Source: Actinoallomurus bryophytorum
GTDB taxonomy: Bacteria > Actinomycetota > Actinomycetes > Streptosporangiales > Streptosporangiaceae
NCBI RefSeq assembly: GCF_006716425.1
Contig: NZ_VFOZ01000003.1
Location: forward strand, 310,001 to 374,000
Length of the DNA: 64,000 nt
Direction of reading: 5' to 3'
How positions within the stretch are numbered: position 1 is the stretch's first letter; the number at the start of each line of letters is the position of its first letter. Shown piece after piece: positions 52,610-62,409 of the stretch. Under the pieces are notes generated by a model. That model was not told the DNA's origin, made no database searches, and saw only the letters and a list, made by a program, of their open reading frames with translations. The position numbers and the translations under genes were made by a program.

Positions 52610-53578
52610 GTGACCAGCCCGAACATCGTCTTCGCCGTCTTCCCGGGCTTTCAGATCCTGGATCTGACCGGGCCGCACGAGGTGTTCACCCAAGCCGGGC
52701 GCCTCACCGGGGGCGCCGTCATCACGACCGTGGCCGCCGCGCCCGGTCCGGTGGCCTCGAGTGGCGGCCTCGCGATCTCACCGACGCTGACGATCGACGA
52801 GGAGACAGGGCCGGTGGACACCCTCGTCGCGGTGGGCGGCGGCGGCGTCGACGCGGCGTGCGCGGACCGGCGCTTCGTCGACTGGTTCGCCCGGACCTCG
52901 CGGACCGCCCGGCGTACCGCCTCGGTCTGCAGCGGTGCCTTCCTCCTGGGCGCGGCCGGGCTGCTCGACGGGCGGCGGGCGGTCACCCACTGGTCCCGCT
53001 GCGGCGGGCTGGCCGAGCGGTATCCGGAGGCGACGGTCCACGCCGACCCGATCTTCGTCCGCGACGGCGACGTGTGGACCTCCGCCGGGGTCACCGCGGG
53101 CATCGACCTCGCCCTGGCCATGGTCGAGGACGACCACGGGCCCGAGGTCTCCCGCACCATCGCCCGCCGGCTGGTGATGTTCGTCCAGCGTCCGGGAGGG
53201 CAGGCGCAGTTCAGCGCCCAGCTCGCGGCCCGGCGGCCGGAGCGTGCGCCGCTGCGCGAGGTCCTGGGCTGGATCACCGACCATCCCGACGACGACCTCA
53301 CCGTGCCGGCGCTCGCCGCGCGCGCCGCGATGAGCGAGCGGAACTTCGCCCGCGTCTTCCTCGCCGAGACCGGCAGCACCCCGGCCGCGTACGTCGAGAG
53401 CGCACGCGTCGAGGCCGCCAGGCGGCTCCTGGAGACGACCACGGCCACGCTGGACGCAGTGGCGCGCGCCTGCGGGTTCGGCACCGTCGAGACCCTGCAC
53501 CGCAGCTTCAGGCGGACCCTGCGCGTCACGCCGGGCGAGTACCGCAGATGCTTCTCCGCACCCACCTCAGCCGTCTGA
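52610..53578 (+). CDS. GlxA family AraC-type transcriptional regulator
   Basis: A 322-residue regulator with an N-terminal DJ-1/PfpI domain (IVFAVFPGFQILDLTGPHEVFTQA, with Cys in ASVCSGAFLLGAAGLLDG and HWSRCGGL) and a C-terminal AraC domain with two helix-turn-helix units (LTVPALAARAAMSERNFARVFLAET and LDAVARACGFGTVETLHRSFRRT). Start GTG 52610 after GGAGGGG. It lies 15 bp before a second DJ-1/PfpI gene, which it probably controls. Confidence 0.93.
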   Translation: MTSPNIVFAVFPGFQILDLTGPHEVFTQAGRLTGGAVITTVAAAPGPVASSGGLAISPTLTIDEETGPVDTLVAVGGGGVDAACADRRFVDWFARTSRTARRTASVCSGAFLLGAAGLLDGRRAVTHWSRCGGLAERYPEATVHADPIFVRDGDVWTSAGVTAGIDLALAMVEDDHGPEVSRTIARRLVMFVQRPGGQAQFSAQLAARRPERAPLREVLGWITDHPDDDLTVPALAARAAMSERNFARVFLAETGSTPAAYVESARVEAARRLLETTTATLDAVARACGFGTVETLHRSFRRTLRVTPGEYRRCFSAPTSAV

Positions 53579-53593
53579 CGGAAGGACACGCCC

Positions 53594-54217
53594 ATGCGGA
53601 TCGTCATCCCGATCTTCGAGGGGATCACCGCGCTCGACGCCGTCGGCCCGTACGACGTCCTGCGCGTGCTGCCGGAGTCCGACGTGGTCTTCGCCGCCCA
53701 CGCGCCCGGCCCGTACGCCGACGGCGACGGGGCGCTCTCTCTCGTCGCGACGGCCGCCCTCCAGGACGTCACCGGCGCCGACGTCCTGCTGGTGCCCGGC
53801 GGCCTCGGTACGCGACGCCTCGTCACCGACGAGCCGCTGCTGGAGTGGATCCGCCGCGTCCACGCGACCACCCGCTGGACCACCTCGGTGTGCACCGGCT
53901 CACTGCTGCTCGGCGCGGCCGGACTGCTCGACGGGCTGGAGGCCACCACCCACTGGTCGACGGTCGACGCCCTGGAGTCCTACGGTGCGACGTACACGGC
54001 CCGGCGTGTCGTCGAACAGCCCGGCGGCATCATCACCGCCGCCGGGGTCTCCTCCGGGATCGACATGGCCCTGCGGCTGGCCGAGCTGATCGCGGGACGG
54101 GTCGCCGCCGAGGCGTGCCAGCTCGCCGTGGAGTACGACCCCCAGCCGCCCTTCGACTCCGGGTCCTACGCCAAGGCCTCACAGGAGGCGAAGGACTTCC
54201 TGGCCCACAGGGGGTGA
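53594..54217 (+). CDS. DJ-1/PfpI family protein (isonitrile hydratase-like)
   Basis: A 207-residue stand-alone DJ-1/PfpI domain: IPIFEGITALDAVGPYDVLRV, DVLLVPGGLGTRRLV and the nucleophile elbow TTSVCTGSLLLGAAGLLDGL with the cysteine. Its closest characterised relatives are isonitrile hydratases (InhA) and the amidase domain of GlxA regulators. Probably forms an operon with the GlxA-type gene. The substrate is unproven. Confidence 0.9.
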   Translation: MRIVIPIFEGITALDAVGPYDVLRVLPESDVVFAAHAPGPYADGDGALSLVATAALQDVTGADVLLVPGGLGTRRLVTDEPLLEWIRRVHATTRWTTSVCTGSLLLGAAGLLDGLEATTHWSTVDALESYGATYTARRVVEQPGGIITAAGVSSGIDMALRLAELIAGRVAAEACQLAVEYDPQPPFDSGSYAKASQEAKDFLAHRG

Positions 54218-54224
54218 GGCGGGC

Positions 54225-54977
54225 TCAGGCGTCGGGCCGGCCCGTGAGCCGGCCCAGGCGGTGCTCCAGGCCCCACTGCGTGAGCTTCAGGAACGCCTCC
54301 ACCATGATGTCGCGGCTCATCTTGCTGGCGCCGTGGGTGCGTTCGACGAACGTGATCGGCACCTCGGCGACCCGCAGCCCGCTGCGTACGGTGCGCAGGG
54401 TCAGGTCGACCTGGAAGCAGTACCCCTGCGACGTCACCTCGTCGATGCCGATCTTGGTCAGCGTCGTGGCGCGGTAGGCGCGGAAGCCGCCGGTCGAGTC
54501 GTGCACGGGAAAGCCGAGCAGGAGGCGCGAGTAGGTGTTGGCGCCGCGGGAGAGCGCCTCGCGCTTTTTCGGCCAGTTCTCCACCCGGCCGCCGTTGACC
54601 CAGCGCGAGCCGATCACCAGGTCGTGGCCCTCCAGCGCGGTGAGCAGCCGCGGCAGCTCCTCGGGCTGGTGCGAGCCGTCGGCGTCCATCTCGACGAGGA
54701 CGTCGAAACCGCGCTCGAGCCCCCAGCGGAACCCGGCGACGTAGGCGGCGCCGAGTCCTTCTTTGCCGCTGCGGTGCAGTACGTGCACGTGGTCGTCGCC
54801 GTCGGCGATGCGGTCGGCGAGCTCACCGGTGCCGTCCGGGCTCGCGTCGTCGGCGACGAGGATCTCGGCCTCCGGGACGGACACGCGGACCCGGCCGATG
54901 ATGGACTCGATGTTCTCGCGTTCGTCGTACGTCGGAATGATCACGAGAACCCGCCCGACGTCCTCCGTGGTCTCCAC
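54225..54977 (-). CDS. ppm1: polyprenol monophosphomannose synthase
   Basis: A 250-residue GT2 glycosyltransferase: IIPTYDERENIESIIGRVR, the DDASPDGTG substrate motif, the DXD-like EMDADGSHQPEELPRL and the SRGANTYSRLLLGFPVHDSTGGFRAYR segment. It transfers mannose from GDP-mannose to polyprenyl phosphate for O-mannosylation and lipoglycans. In M. tuberculosis this domain is fused to Lnt in Ppm1; here it follows lnt by 3 bp as a separate gene. Confidence 0.95.
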   Translation of the reverse strand: METTEDVGRVLVIIPTYDERENIESIIGRVRVSVPEAEILVADDASPDGTGELADRIADGDDHVHVLHRSGKEGLGAAYVAGFRWGLERGFDVLVEMDADGSHQPEELPRLLTALEGHDLVIGSRWVNGGRVENWPKKREALSRGANTYSRLLLGFPVHDSTGGFRAYRATTLTKIGIDEVTSQGYCFQVDLTLRTVRSGLRVAEVPITFVERTHGASKMSRDIMVEAFLKLTQWGLEHRLGRLTGRPDA

Positions 54978-54980
54978 CCG

Positions 54981-56561
54981 CTAGGTCCCCTTGCTCGTCC
55001 GTGTCCTGGCGGCGGCGACGGCCGCCGCAGCGAAACCAAGCAGCGCGAGCACCCACTCGGGGGCGGCGCCAAGATGATCGGAAAGCGTACGCGACGTCCG
55101 CAGCGGTACGCGCTCGACCTGCAGTACGGGTGTGAATTCCTTCGAGTGGTCCAGCACGCGTCCGCTCGGGGTGATGATGCCGCTGATGCCGCTCGTCGAG
55201 GCCACCACCATCGTGCGCCCGTGCTCGACCGCACGCAGCCGCGACATCGCGAACTGCTGCGGGGGCAGGCTGGTGCGCCCGAAGGTCGCGTTGTTGGTCT
55301 GCACGACGAGCAGAGGGTTCTGCGCCACGTCGCGGACCAGGCCGTCGTAGGCGACCTCGAAGCAGATCACATCGCCGATCTTGACCGGACCGAGCTGAAG
55401 GGATCCGGGTGACCGCCCCTTGACGAACTCCCCCACCATGTCGAACCGCGTGATGACCTTGCGAAGGAAGCCACGGAAGATCGGGATGTACTCCCCGAAC
55501 GGCAGCGGGTGCCGCTTGACGTAGTACGCGCCGGGCCCCTTGACCGGGTCCCACACGATGCCGCGGTTCTCCACGTGCTCGCCGTCACCGTGGTCGATCA
55601 CGGCGCCGACCAGGACCGGCACGCCGATGTCCTGGACCGCGGCGTCGATCACCTGACGTGCCTGGGCGTCCTGGTAGGGGTCCAGGTCGCTGGAGTTCTC
55701 CGGCCAGATCACGATGTCGGGTTTGGCGAGCTTGCCGGCGCGCACCTCGCTCGCGAGGACGTGCGTCTCTCGCGCGTGGTTGTCCAGGACGGCCTCGCGC
55801 TGGCCGAGGAAGTCCAGGCCGGCGCGCGGGACGTTGCCCTGCACCACGGCGACCGTCACCTGCCGGCCGCCCGTCGAACTCGGGCGGGGCACCAGGATGC
55901 CGCCCAGGCCTAGCACGAGGACACCGGCCAGCATGAGCGCCACGCCCCGCAGGGAACCCGAGGGGGTCTCGGCGCGCCGCCGCCACAGCGTCAGCGCTAC
56001 CGCGGCGAGCAGCCCGCCGGTGAGGGCGGTCACGAAGCTGATCAGGGGTGCGCCGCCGACCGGCGCGTACCCGGTGAAGGGCGAGGCGGTCTGACTGAAG
56101 GCCAGCCGTCCCCACGGAAAACCGCCGAAGGGCACCCGGCCCCGTACGAACTCCTCGGTGATCCACAGCAGGGCGGTCCACAGCGGCCAGGCGCGCAGCC
56201 GGGTCACCAGGGCGACCCCGGTGCCGAGGAGCGCGAAGTAGAGCGCTTCGAAGACGCTCAGCGCCAGCCACGCGTCGATGCCGACGGGCCGCAGCCCCTC
56301 GAACAGGGGGAAGCAGAAGGCCAGGCCGAACAGCATGCCCAGGCCGGTCGCGCCGCGCAGACGCCGGCCGCGCAGGACCAGGGCGAACATCGCCGCGGCG
56401 ACGGGCGCGAGCGGCCACCAGCCGATCGGCGGGAACGCCGCGGCGAGCAGCAGGCCGGCGATCATCGCCAGTGCCGGGCGCCGCAGCCGCGCCGGGACAT
56501 GCCGCCGCGATGGTCGTTCGGCGACGCCGGGGGACTCCTCGGCGAGCGTCTCCTGCGCCAC
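54981..56561 (-). CDS. lnt: apolipoprotein N-acyltransferase
   Basis: A 526-residue protein with about six to eight N-terminal helices (residues 35-210) and a nitrilase domain. Catalytic triad: Glu in DIVIWPENSSDL, Lys in YYVKRHPLPFGEYIP and Cys in IGDVICFEVAYDGL. It adds the third acyl chain to lipoproteins at the outer face of the membrane. Start chosen as GTG 56561 with GAGGAG 5 bp upstream; the open frame further up is not supported. Forms an operon with ppm1. Confidence 0.92.
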   Translation of the reverse strand: MAQETLAEESPGVAERPSRRHVPARLRRPALAMIAGLLLAAAFPPIGWWPLAPVAAAMFALVLRGRRLRGATGLGMLFGLAFCFPLFEGLRPVGIDAWLALSVFEALYFALLGTGVALVTRLRAWPLWTALLWITEEFVRGRVPFGGFPWGRLAFSQTASPFTGYAPVGGAPLISFVTALTGGLLAAVALTLWRRRAETPSGSLRGVALMLAGVLVLGLGGILVPRPSSTGGRQVTVAVVQGNVPRAGLDFLGQREAVLDNHARETHVLASEVRAGKLAKPDIVIWPENSSDLDPYQDAQARQVIDAAVQDIGVPVLVGAVIDHGDGEHVENRGIVWDPVKGPGAYYVKRHPLPFGEYIPIFRGFLRKVITRFDMVGEFVKGRSPGSLQLGPVKIGDVICFEVAYDGLVRDVAQNPLLVVQTNNATFGRTSLPPQQFAMSRLRAVEHGRTMVVASTSGISGIITPSGRVLDHSKEFTPVLQVERVPLRTSRTLSDHLGAAPEWVLALLGFAAAAVAAARTRTSKGT

Positions 56562-57006
56562 CAGCACTCCTCGTCGAATGGTCCGTTCAAGCGGAACGGT
56601 ATCGTCCGGTTGGCCACTAGACGAACGCGGGGCGTCGCGGCGCCGGATCAACGGCGCGGCAAGGACGGTATGGCGGCGGCCGAACAGGGCCGGAACGGGA
56701 AAGAGCCCGGGCGGTCCCTTCGAACCGGACCCGTCTCGTCGGCGGCGAGCGCGTTGGTCCGTTGTCTGATGGGTGCCCAGGCTCCTACCGAGTCTCACCG
56801 GCGCCGTCCGGGGTGCTCCCGGCCGGGTGTACGCGTCTTCCTGCGTCTGGCTCTCGACGGATCGGCGCCTGTGTGGCGCGTGTCCTTCCCCCGTCGTGGC
56901 GCAGGTGCCGCGGGCCCCGGCCGGCCGGCCGGTCATCCCTCTGGTGGACCGCCTAGGCAACTTATCGGTATCCGTTGCGATGTCAACCCGTGTCGTGGCG
57001 ACATCG
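56562..57006. other. gap between kal and lnt
   Basis: No gene is supported in these 445 bases, which are GC-rich with only shadow frames. A small perfect dyad, CCGTTC (56583-56588) and GAACGG (56594-56599), lies 22 bp upstream of the lnt start and may be an operator. No terminator hairpin stands out after kal apart from the GGCCGGCCGGCC run near 56920. Confidence 0.5.
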
Positions 57007-57399
57007 TCAGGCCGTGCCCGGGACCACGACCGTTCCGGTCGCGGTGACCACGACGATCGGCTCGGTCAGCACCTCGGCCGCCGACTCGCCCTTGTCCGGG
57101 CGCGACCGGCACACCACGCGCGCCTCGAACGCGAGCGTGCGGCTGCGGCGGCCGACCCGCGTGACGGTGGCGGTCGCCTCCAGCACGTCGCCGGCGCGTA
57201 CGGGGGCGCGGAACTGCACGTCGTCATAGGAGGCGAACAGGCCCTCGTCGCCGTCCGTGCGGACGCACATCTCGGTCGCGACGTCGCCGAACATGCCCAG
57301 GACGTACGCGCCGTCTACCAGGCTCCCGCCGTAGTGCGCGTGACCGTACGGGACGTAGCGCCGGTGCGTGACGACCAGTCCCTCTCGGGGATCGCTCAT
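57007..57399 (-). CDS. kal: 3-aminobutyryl-CoA ammonia lyase
   Basis: A 130-residue single hotdog-fold protein: [65 protein letters not shown]. Size, sequence and place after kamE match Kal, which removes ammonia from 3-aminobutyryl-CoA to give crotonyl-CoA in lysine fermentation. Its ATG overlaps the kamE stop. Last gene of the minus-strand kam operon. Confidence 0.92.
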   Translation of the reverse strand: MSDPREGLVVTHRRYVPYGHAHYGGSLVDGAYVLGMFGDVATEMCVRTDGDEGLFASYDDVQFRAPVRAGDVLEATATVTRVGRRSRTLAFEARVVCRSRPDKGESAAEVLTEPIVVVTATGTVVVPGTA

Positions 57400-58214
57400 G
57401 CGCTCTCCTCGGGGGTCCAGCTCGGCAGCAGGGCGTGCACCAGGTAGGAGGCGACCTCGCCCGGGGTGGTGCCCTTGCCGAAGATGCGGTCGACGCCGAG
57501 CTCGTCCTCGGTCACGGTGTCGAACCGCGGCCCGCCGACGATGAGCAGCGGCCGGCCCATGCCCGGCCCGACCGCGGTCGGGTACGCGTCGTGGAACGCG
57601 GCCGCCATCTGCTTGGTGTTGTGGATGTGGGCGTTCTTCTGGGTGACGACCTGGGAGACGAGCACGGCGTCGGCGTTGTCGGCCTTGGCGCGTGCGACCA
57701 GCTCCTCGACCGTGACCTGGGCGCCCATGTTCACCACCTGGATCTCCCGGTGGTATTCGAGGCCCTTCTCCCCCGCGAACCCCTTGACGTTGAGGATCGC
57801 GTCGATGCCGACCGTGTGGGCGTCGGTGCCGATGCAGGCGCCCACGACGACGAGTCTGCGGTTCAGCACGGTGCGGATGGCCAGCTCGATCTCCTTGGCC
57901 GGCAGCAGCGGGTACTCCCGGCCCTCGGGCACCTCGATGCCGGCGTAGTCGATCAGGTGGTTCACCTTGCCGTAGACGATGAAGAAGGTGAAGTCGGGTC
58001 CCATCGGCTTGACGTGCACGACGCTGGCCGGGTCCAGGCCCATCTGCCGGGCCAGGGCGAGTGCCGCCAGCTCGGCGCGCTTGCCGGCGGGCACCGGCAG
58101 GGTGAAGGAGGTCTGCACCATCGCGTCGCCGGTGGTGTCGCCGTACGGGCGGATGATCGAGGGGATGTCCTGGATCTCCGGGACGTCGGTCCTGGTCTGC
58201 TGCTGCCGGGTCAC
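57396..58214 (-). CDS. kamE: lysine 5,6-aminomutase, beta subunit
   Basis: A 272-residue B12-binding subunit. The base-on cobalamin motif is GTDAHTVG (Asp131, His133, Gly136) and the PLP-binding lysine is Lys144 in [11 protein letters not shown], the same numbers as in the clostridial enzyme. With KamD it moves the terminal amino group of D-lysine or beta-lysine (5,6 or beta positions) to give 3,5-diaminohexanoate. The GxGK loop [10 protein letters not shown] near the C-terminus completes the Rossmann domain. Overlaps kamD upstream and kal downstream. Confidence 0.95.
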   Translation of the reverse strand: MTRQQQTRTDVPEIQDIPSIIRPYGDTTGDAMVQTSFTLPVPAGKRAELAALALARQMGLDPASVVHVKPMGPDFTFFIVYGKVNHLIDYAGIEVPEGREYPLLPAKEIELAIRTVLNRRLVVVGACIGTDAHTVGIDAILNVKGFAGEKGLEYHREIQVVNMGAQVTVEELVARAKADNADAVLVSQVVTQKNAHIHNTKQMAAAFHDAYPTAVGPGMGRPLLIVGGPRFDTVTEDELGVDRIFGKGTTPGEVASYLVHALLPSWTPEESA

Positions 58215-59803
58215 CGCTGCACGCTCCCTGCGGGTATGTGGGCCGTGTGGGGGTCCTCGTTGTCGAGGATGTCCAGGGCGGGGCCGAAGTAGGCGTCGGC
58301 GCGCTCGACGACGCCATCGAGCCCCTTACCGCCGTCGGCGGGCCGCCGCGTCACTCCGAAGGTGCCCTCGGCGATCGCCTTGAGCAACGAGTCGTCGCAG
58401 ACGCGTTCCAGCAGGTCGACCGATTCGGACAGGACCTGCTTGGCGCGCTGGACGACGAGGCCGTCCGGGCGGGGCACGAAGTCCTCGGCGAGCGCGCCGC
58501 AGGCGTCACGTACGTAACGGACGTTCTCCAGGGCCAGGTCACGGTCCGACAGCCACGGCGTGTGAATGCCCTCGGTCATCATCCCGATCAAGATGATCGA
58601 CTGGCCGGTCATCACGCCGGCCAGGTTGAAGAACGCGTCCAGCAGGTAGCCGGCGAAGACGTTGCCGGTCATGTGCTTGGTGGGCGGCATGTACTTCAGC
58701 GGCGCGTCCGGGAACAGCTCGCGGACGAGCTGGGCGTGGGCCAGCTCCAGCCGGAAGGAGTCCGGGACGGCGGGGTTGATCTCGAAGGCGTGGCCGAGAC
58801 CGAGCTGGGAGTCGGCCAGGCCGGCCTCGAGGCCGAAACGCTCGTTCAGCAGCTGGCTGACCACCACGGTGTGCGCGGCGTCGACGGCGTCGGCGGTGGT
58901 GAGGTAGTTGTCCTCGCCGGTGTTGATCACGATGCCGGCGCGGGCGTGGACCTGGCGGGAGAACCGCTGGTCGATGAAGGTACGCCGGGGGTTGATGTCG
59001 CGGAAGATGATGCCGTACATGCAGTCGTTCAGCATCATGTCGAGGCGTTCGAGGCCGGCGAGCGTGGCGATCTCGGGCATGCACAGCCCGGACGCGTAGT
59101 TCGTCAGCCGGACGTAGCGGCCCAGCTCCTTGGACACGTCGTCGAGGGCGGCTCTCATGAGCCGGAAGTTCTCCTGTGTGGCGTACGTGCCGGCATAGCC
59201 CTCACGGGTGGCACCCTCGGGCACGAAGTCGAGCAGGGACTGCCCGGTCGAGCGGATCACCGCGACGACGTCGGCGCCCTCGCGCGCGGCCGCCTGCGCC
59301 TGCGGGATGTCCTCGTAGATGTCGCCGGTCGCGACGATCAGGTAGATCCAGGGTTTCGGCGGATCGCCGACCTCGGCGAGCATCGTGTCGCGTTCGGCCC
59401 GGCGCCGGTCGATGCGGCCGATGCCCTCGCGCGCGGCGCGGCGGGCGAGCGAGGCCGCGGCGTCGGCGTCGGCGCCCTTGGGCAGGCGGAACGTCACGGC
59501 GCCCAGGGCCGCCGCCCGCGCCAGCGCCGGCAGGTCGGCGTGGGACTCGGCCCGCAGCGCGTCCCAGACCGGCAGGGCGACGCCGTGTTCGAGCCCGACC
59601 TGGTCGCGTACGGCGTCGACCAGGTGGTTCACCCACGGCCGCCCGTCGGAGTCGGCGCCGGACAGCCCGGCCAGGCGCAGCTGCGCGCGCTCGACCGACA
59701 CGGTGGTGTGCGTGCGGGCCATCTCGATGACCGGCTCGGCGGCACGCTCGGCCAACTGCCGCGCCTTGCGCACGACCTGCGGATCCAGGTCCAGTTTGCT
59801 CAT
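58211..59803 (-). CDS. kamD: lysine 5,6-aminomutase, alpha subunit
   Basis: A 530-residue TIM-barrel subunit that binds PLP and adenosylcobalamin with KamE. Typical stretches are [86 protein letters not shown] and [26 protein letters not shown]. The stop overlaps the kamE start and its start overlaps the kdd stop, giving a tightly coupled operon. No frameshift or missing region is seen. Confidence 0.96.
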   Translation of the reverse strand: MSKLDLDPQVVRKARQLAERAAEPVIEMARTHTTVSVERAQLRLAGLSGADSDGRPWVNHLVDAVRDQVGLEHGVALPVWDALRAESHADLPALARAAALGAVTFRLPKGADADAAASLARRAAREGIGRIDRRRAERDTMLAEVGDPPKPWIYLIVATGDIYEDIPQAQAAAREGADVVAVIRSTGQSLLDFVPEGATREGYAGTYATQENFRLMRAALDDVSKELGRYVRLTNYASGLCMPEIATLAGLERLDMMLNDCMYGIIFRDINPRRTFIDQRFSRQVHARAGIVINTGEDNYLTTADAVDAAHTVVVSQLLNERFGLEAGLADSQLGLGHAFEINPAVPDSFRLELAHAQLVRELFPDAPLKYMPPTKHMTGNVFAGYLLDAFFNLAGVMTGQSIILIGMMTEGIHTPWLSDRDLALENVRYVRDACGALAEDFVPRPDGLVVQRAKQVLSESVDLLERVCDDSLLKAIAEGTFGVTRRPADGGKGLDGVVERADAYFGPALDILDNEDPHTAHIPAGSVQR

Positions 59804-60837
59804 GACGCCTCCACACGCTCGGTAAAGATCTTCATTACGCCCGGCTCGGTGCGCAACAGGTCCAGCGCCATACGTGCGTGACCGGGGGCGTAGCCGTTTC
59901 CGATCAGCATCGTCACGTCGGCGGCGAGGCCCTCGGCGCCGAGGGCCGCGGCCGGGAACGAGGTGGCCATCGAGAAGAAGACGACCGTGCCGCCCGCCGC
60001 GGTGGCCAGGATCGCGCCGTGCTCACAGCCCGGCACGTCCACGCACACCACCGTGACGTCGGCGCCCGCCTCGGCTCCGGTGCCGTGGACGGCCGCGGCG
60101 AGCGCGATCGGGTCGCGCGCGTCGGCGCGTACGACGTCGTCGGCCAGCCCGGTGGCGCGCAGCCGCTCCGCCTCGGCCTCGACCGGGACCACGCCGATGG
60201 TCCGCGCGGCGCCGGCGCTGCGCGCCGCGGCTAGGGCCAGCGACCCGCTCTTGCCGGCGGCGCCGATCACGGCCACGACCGGATCGGTGCGTTCCGCCAC
60301 GACGCGGTGGGTGAGAGCCGGAGCGCCGCAGACGTCCAGGACGGCCAGGCTGAGCGCCGCGGGCAGGTCACCGGGCAGCTCGGCGGCGATCGAGCGGGCG
60401 AACAGGATCGCGTGGCCCTCGGCCGGGACCTGCTCGCTGCGGCCGTCCCAGTGGCGCAGGTCGTCGTCGATGCGCAGCGGGGTGAGCGTGAGCGAGACGA
60501 GGGTGGCGATCCGCATTCCGGGCTCGAGCCCCAGCGGGGACCGCGGCCCGACCTCGTCGACGACGCCGATCAGCATCCCGCCCGAGCCGGTGACCGGGTT
60601 CTGCATCTTGCCGCGGCTGCGGACGATCTCCAGCACCTCGGCGCGGATGCGGTCCGGGTCGCCGTCGTGCTCGGTGTGCAGCTGCCGGTAGGACGCGGCG
60701 TCCAGGTTCAGGCGTTCGAGGCGGACGCGTACCTCGTCCTCCCGTATCCGTGGATCGGGATCGAGCCTGCGGGCCGCCTGCGGCAGGACACCGGGCGGCT
60801 CCAGGACCCGGTGCAGTCCGACCGGAGAGCTGTTCAT
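59800..60837 (-). CDS. kdd: L-erythro-3,5-diaminohexanoate dehydrogenase
   Basis: A 345-residue NAD(P)-dependent dehydrogenase that oxidatively deaminates 3,5-diaminohexanoate to 5-amino-3-oxohexanoate. The N-terminal part SPVGLHRVLEPPGVLPQAARRLD and the nucleotide-binding VVAVIGAAGKSGSLALAAARSAGA match the Kdd family. First gene of the minus-strand operon; the start at 60837 faces kamA over a 125-bp divergent promoter region. Confidence 0.94.
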   Translation of the reverse strand: MNSSPVGLHRVLEPPGVLPQAARRLDPDPRIREDEVRVRLERLNLDAASYRQLHTEHDGDPDRIRAEVLEIVRSRGKMQNPVTGSGGMLIGVVDEVGPRSPLGLEPGMRIATLVSLTLTPLRIDDDLRHWDGRSEQVPAEGHAILFARSIAAELPGDLPAALSLAVLDVCGAPALTHRVVAERTDPVVAVIGAAGKSGSLALAAARSAGAARTIGVVPVEAEAERLRATGLADDVVRADARDPIALAAAVHGTGAEAGADVTVVCVDVPGCEHGAILATAAGGTVVFFSMATSFPAAALGAEGLAADVTMLIGNGYAPGHARMALDLLRTEPGVMKIFTERVEAS

Positions 60838-60962
60838 CCATCTCCTCGGGTAGCGTGTAGTGGAATATCTGTTGAGGCAACCTAGTTTAGAGAAAGAATT
60901 TCCCGTATCGTCCCGCTGACACTGAATATCATCCGTCGACCAGCGTAATAGAGGTGAAGCTC
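60838..60962. promoter_or_regulatory. divergent promoter region kdd / kamA
   Basis: An AT-richer region (TAGTTTAGAGAAAGAATTTCC near 60883-60903) between the two lysine-catabolic units. A small dyad GTTG-AGG-CAAC at 60871-60881 is the only symmetric site seen. No regulator gene is adjacent; lysine or cobalamin control cannot be read from the sequence, and no cobalamin riboswitch is recognisable. Confidence 0.4.
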
Positions 60963-62399
60963 GTGACCGCTCTAGCAGAGGACTCGGTGGTGACCCCCGA
61001 GGGCCATCTCCAGCCGTACACGTACCAACGTCACGAGCTGATCGAACCGGACTGGCGCCGGTTCCCCGCCTGGCGTGAGGTCACGACGGCCGAGTGGGAG
61101 TCGGCGCAGTGGCAGCGGGCGCACTGTGTGAAGAACGTCCGCCAGCTCCGCCGCGTCATGGGCGACCTGCTCGGCGACGACTTCTACGCCGACCTGGAGC
61201 GCGACCAGCGCGAGCGGGCCACGATGTCGATGCTGCTGCCGCCCCAGATGCTGAACACGATGAACACCGGCAGCACCGAGGAGTTCTACGCCGACCCCGT
61301 GCGCCGCTACATGCTTCCGGTCTTCAGCGACCGGCGTACCGACTGGCCGTCCCACCCGTTCGCCAGCCGTGACTCCCTGCACGAGGCCGAGATGTGGGCG
61401 GTGGAGGGACTGACCCACCGCTACCCCACCAAGGTACTCGCCGAGCTGCTCCCCACCTGTCCCCAGTACTGCGGTCACTGCACCCGCATGGACCTCGTCG
61501 GCAACTCCACCCCCCAGATCGACAAGCACAAGTTCGCGATGAAGCAGCCCGACCGGCTCGAGGAGATGCTGGCCTACCTCGCCCGCACCCCGCAGGTACG
61601 CGACGTGGTCGTGTCCGGTGGCGACGTCGCGAACATGCCGTGGGCCCGCCTGGAGACCTTCATCGACCGGCTCCTGGACATCGACAACATCCGTGACATC
61701 CGGCTCGCCACCAAGGCCCTGATGGGCATGCCCCAGCACTGGCTGCAGGACGACGTACGTGCCGGTGTCGAGCGCGTCGCCACCAAGGCGCGGAAACGCG
61801 GCGCCCAGATCGCCATCCACACCCACATCAACGCGGCCCAGTCGATGACGCCGCTGGTCGCCAAGGCCACCGGCGCGATGCTGGAGGCCGGCGTCCGCGA
61901 CGTCCGCAACCAGGGCGTGCTGATGCGCGGCGTCAACGGCACCGTCGAGCAGCTCCTGGACCTGTGCTTCGCGCTACAGGACAACGGCGTGCTGCCCTAC
62001 TACTTCTACCTGTGCGACATGATCCCGTTCAGTGAGCACTGGCGGCTGTCGCTGGCCGAGGCGCAGCGGCTGCAGCACGGCATCATGGGCTACCTGCCGG
62101 GCTTCGCCACTCCCCGGATCGTCTGCGACGTGCCCTACGTCGGCAAGCGCTGGGTGCACCAGGTCGCCGACTACGACGCCGCGCGTGGAATCTCGTACTG
62201 GACCAAGAACTACCGCACCGCGATCGAGGCCGACGACCCCGAGGCACTACAGCGTCGTTATGAGTACTACGACCCGATCCACACCCTCCCGGCCGCCGGT
62301 CAGGACTGGTGGCGCGACCACGCCCGCGAGGCCCACGGCCGCGACCTCCACCTCGCCGCGGCCAGCCGCGCCGCCTCCGAGGCGATGCGGGACGCCTGA
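60963..62399 (+). CDS. kamA: lysine 2,3-aminomutase (radical SAM)
   Basis: A 478-residue radical-SAM, PLP-dependent mutase converting L-lysine to L-beta-lysine. The cluster motif is CPQYCGHC (Cys166, Cys170, Cys173). Other marks are QMLNTMNTGSTEEFYADPVRRYMLPVFSDRR, VVVSGGDVANMP and HTHINAAQSMTPLVAKATGAMLEAGVRDVRNQGVLMRGVN. Start GTG 60963 chosen because AGAGGTGAA lies at a good distance; GTG 60954 is also in frame. It initiates the pathway continued by the divergent kamD/kamE/kdd/kal genes. Confidence 0.95.
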   Translation: MTALAEDSVVTPEGHLQPYTYQRHELIEPDWRRFPAWREVTTAEWESAQWQRAHCVKNVRQLRRVMGDLLGDDFYADLERDQRERATMSMLLPPQMLNTMNTGSTEEFYADPVRRYMLPVFSDRRTDWPSHPFASRDSLHEAEMWAVEGLTHRYPTKVLAELLPTCPQYCGHCTRMDLVGNSTPQIDKHKFAMKQPDRLEEMLAYLARTPQVRDVVVSGGDVANMPWARLETFIDRLLDIDNIRDIRLATKALMGMPQHWLQDDVRAGVERVATKARKRGAQIAIHTHINAAQSMTPLVAKATGAMLEAGVRDVRNQGVLMRGVNGTVEQLLDLCFALQDNGVLPYYFYLCDMIPFSEHWRLSLAEAQRLQHGIMGYLPGFATPRIVCDVPYVGKRWVHQVADYDAARGISYWTKNYRTAIEADDPEALQRRYEYYDPIHTLPAAGQDWWRDHAREAHGRDLHLAAASRAASEAMRDA

Positions 62400-62409
62400 G
62401 ACGTGTCTT

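Noticed and set aside
60838-60962. Cobalamin riboswitch upstream of the B12-dependent kam genes
   Set aside because: Too short for the large cobalamin aptamer and no B12-box-like sequence is visible.
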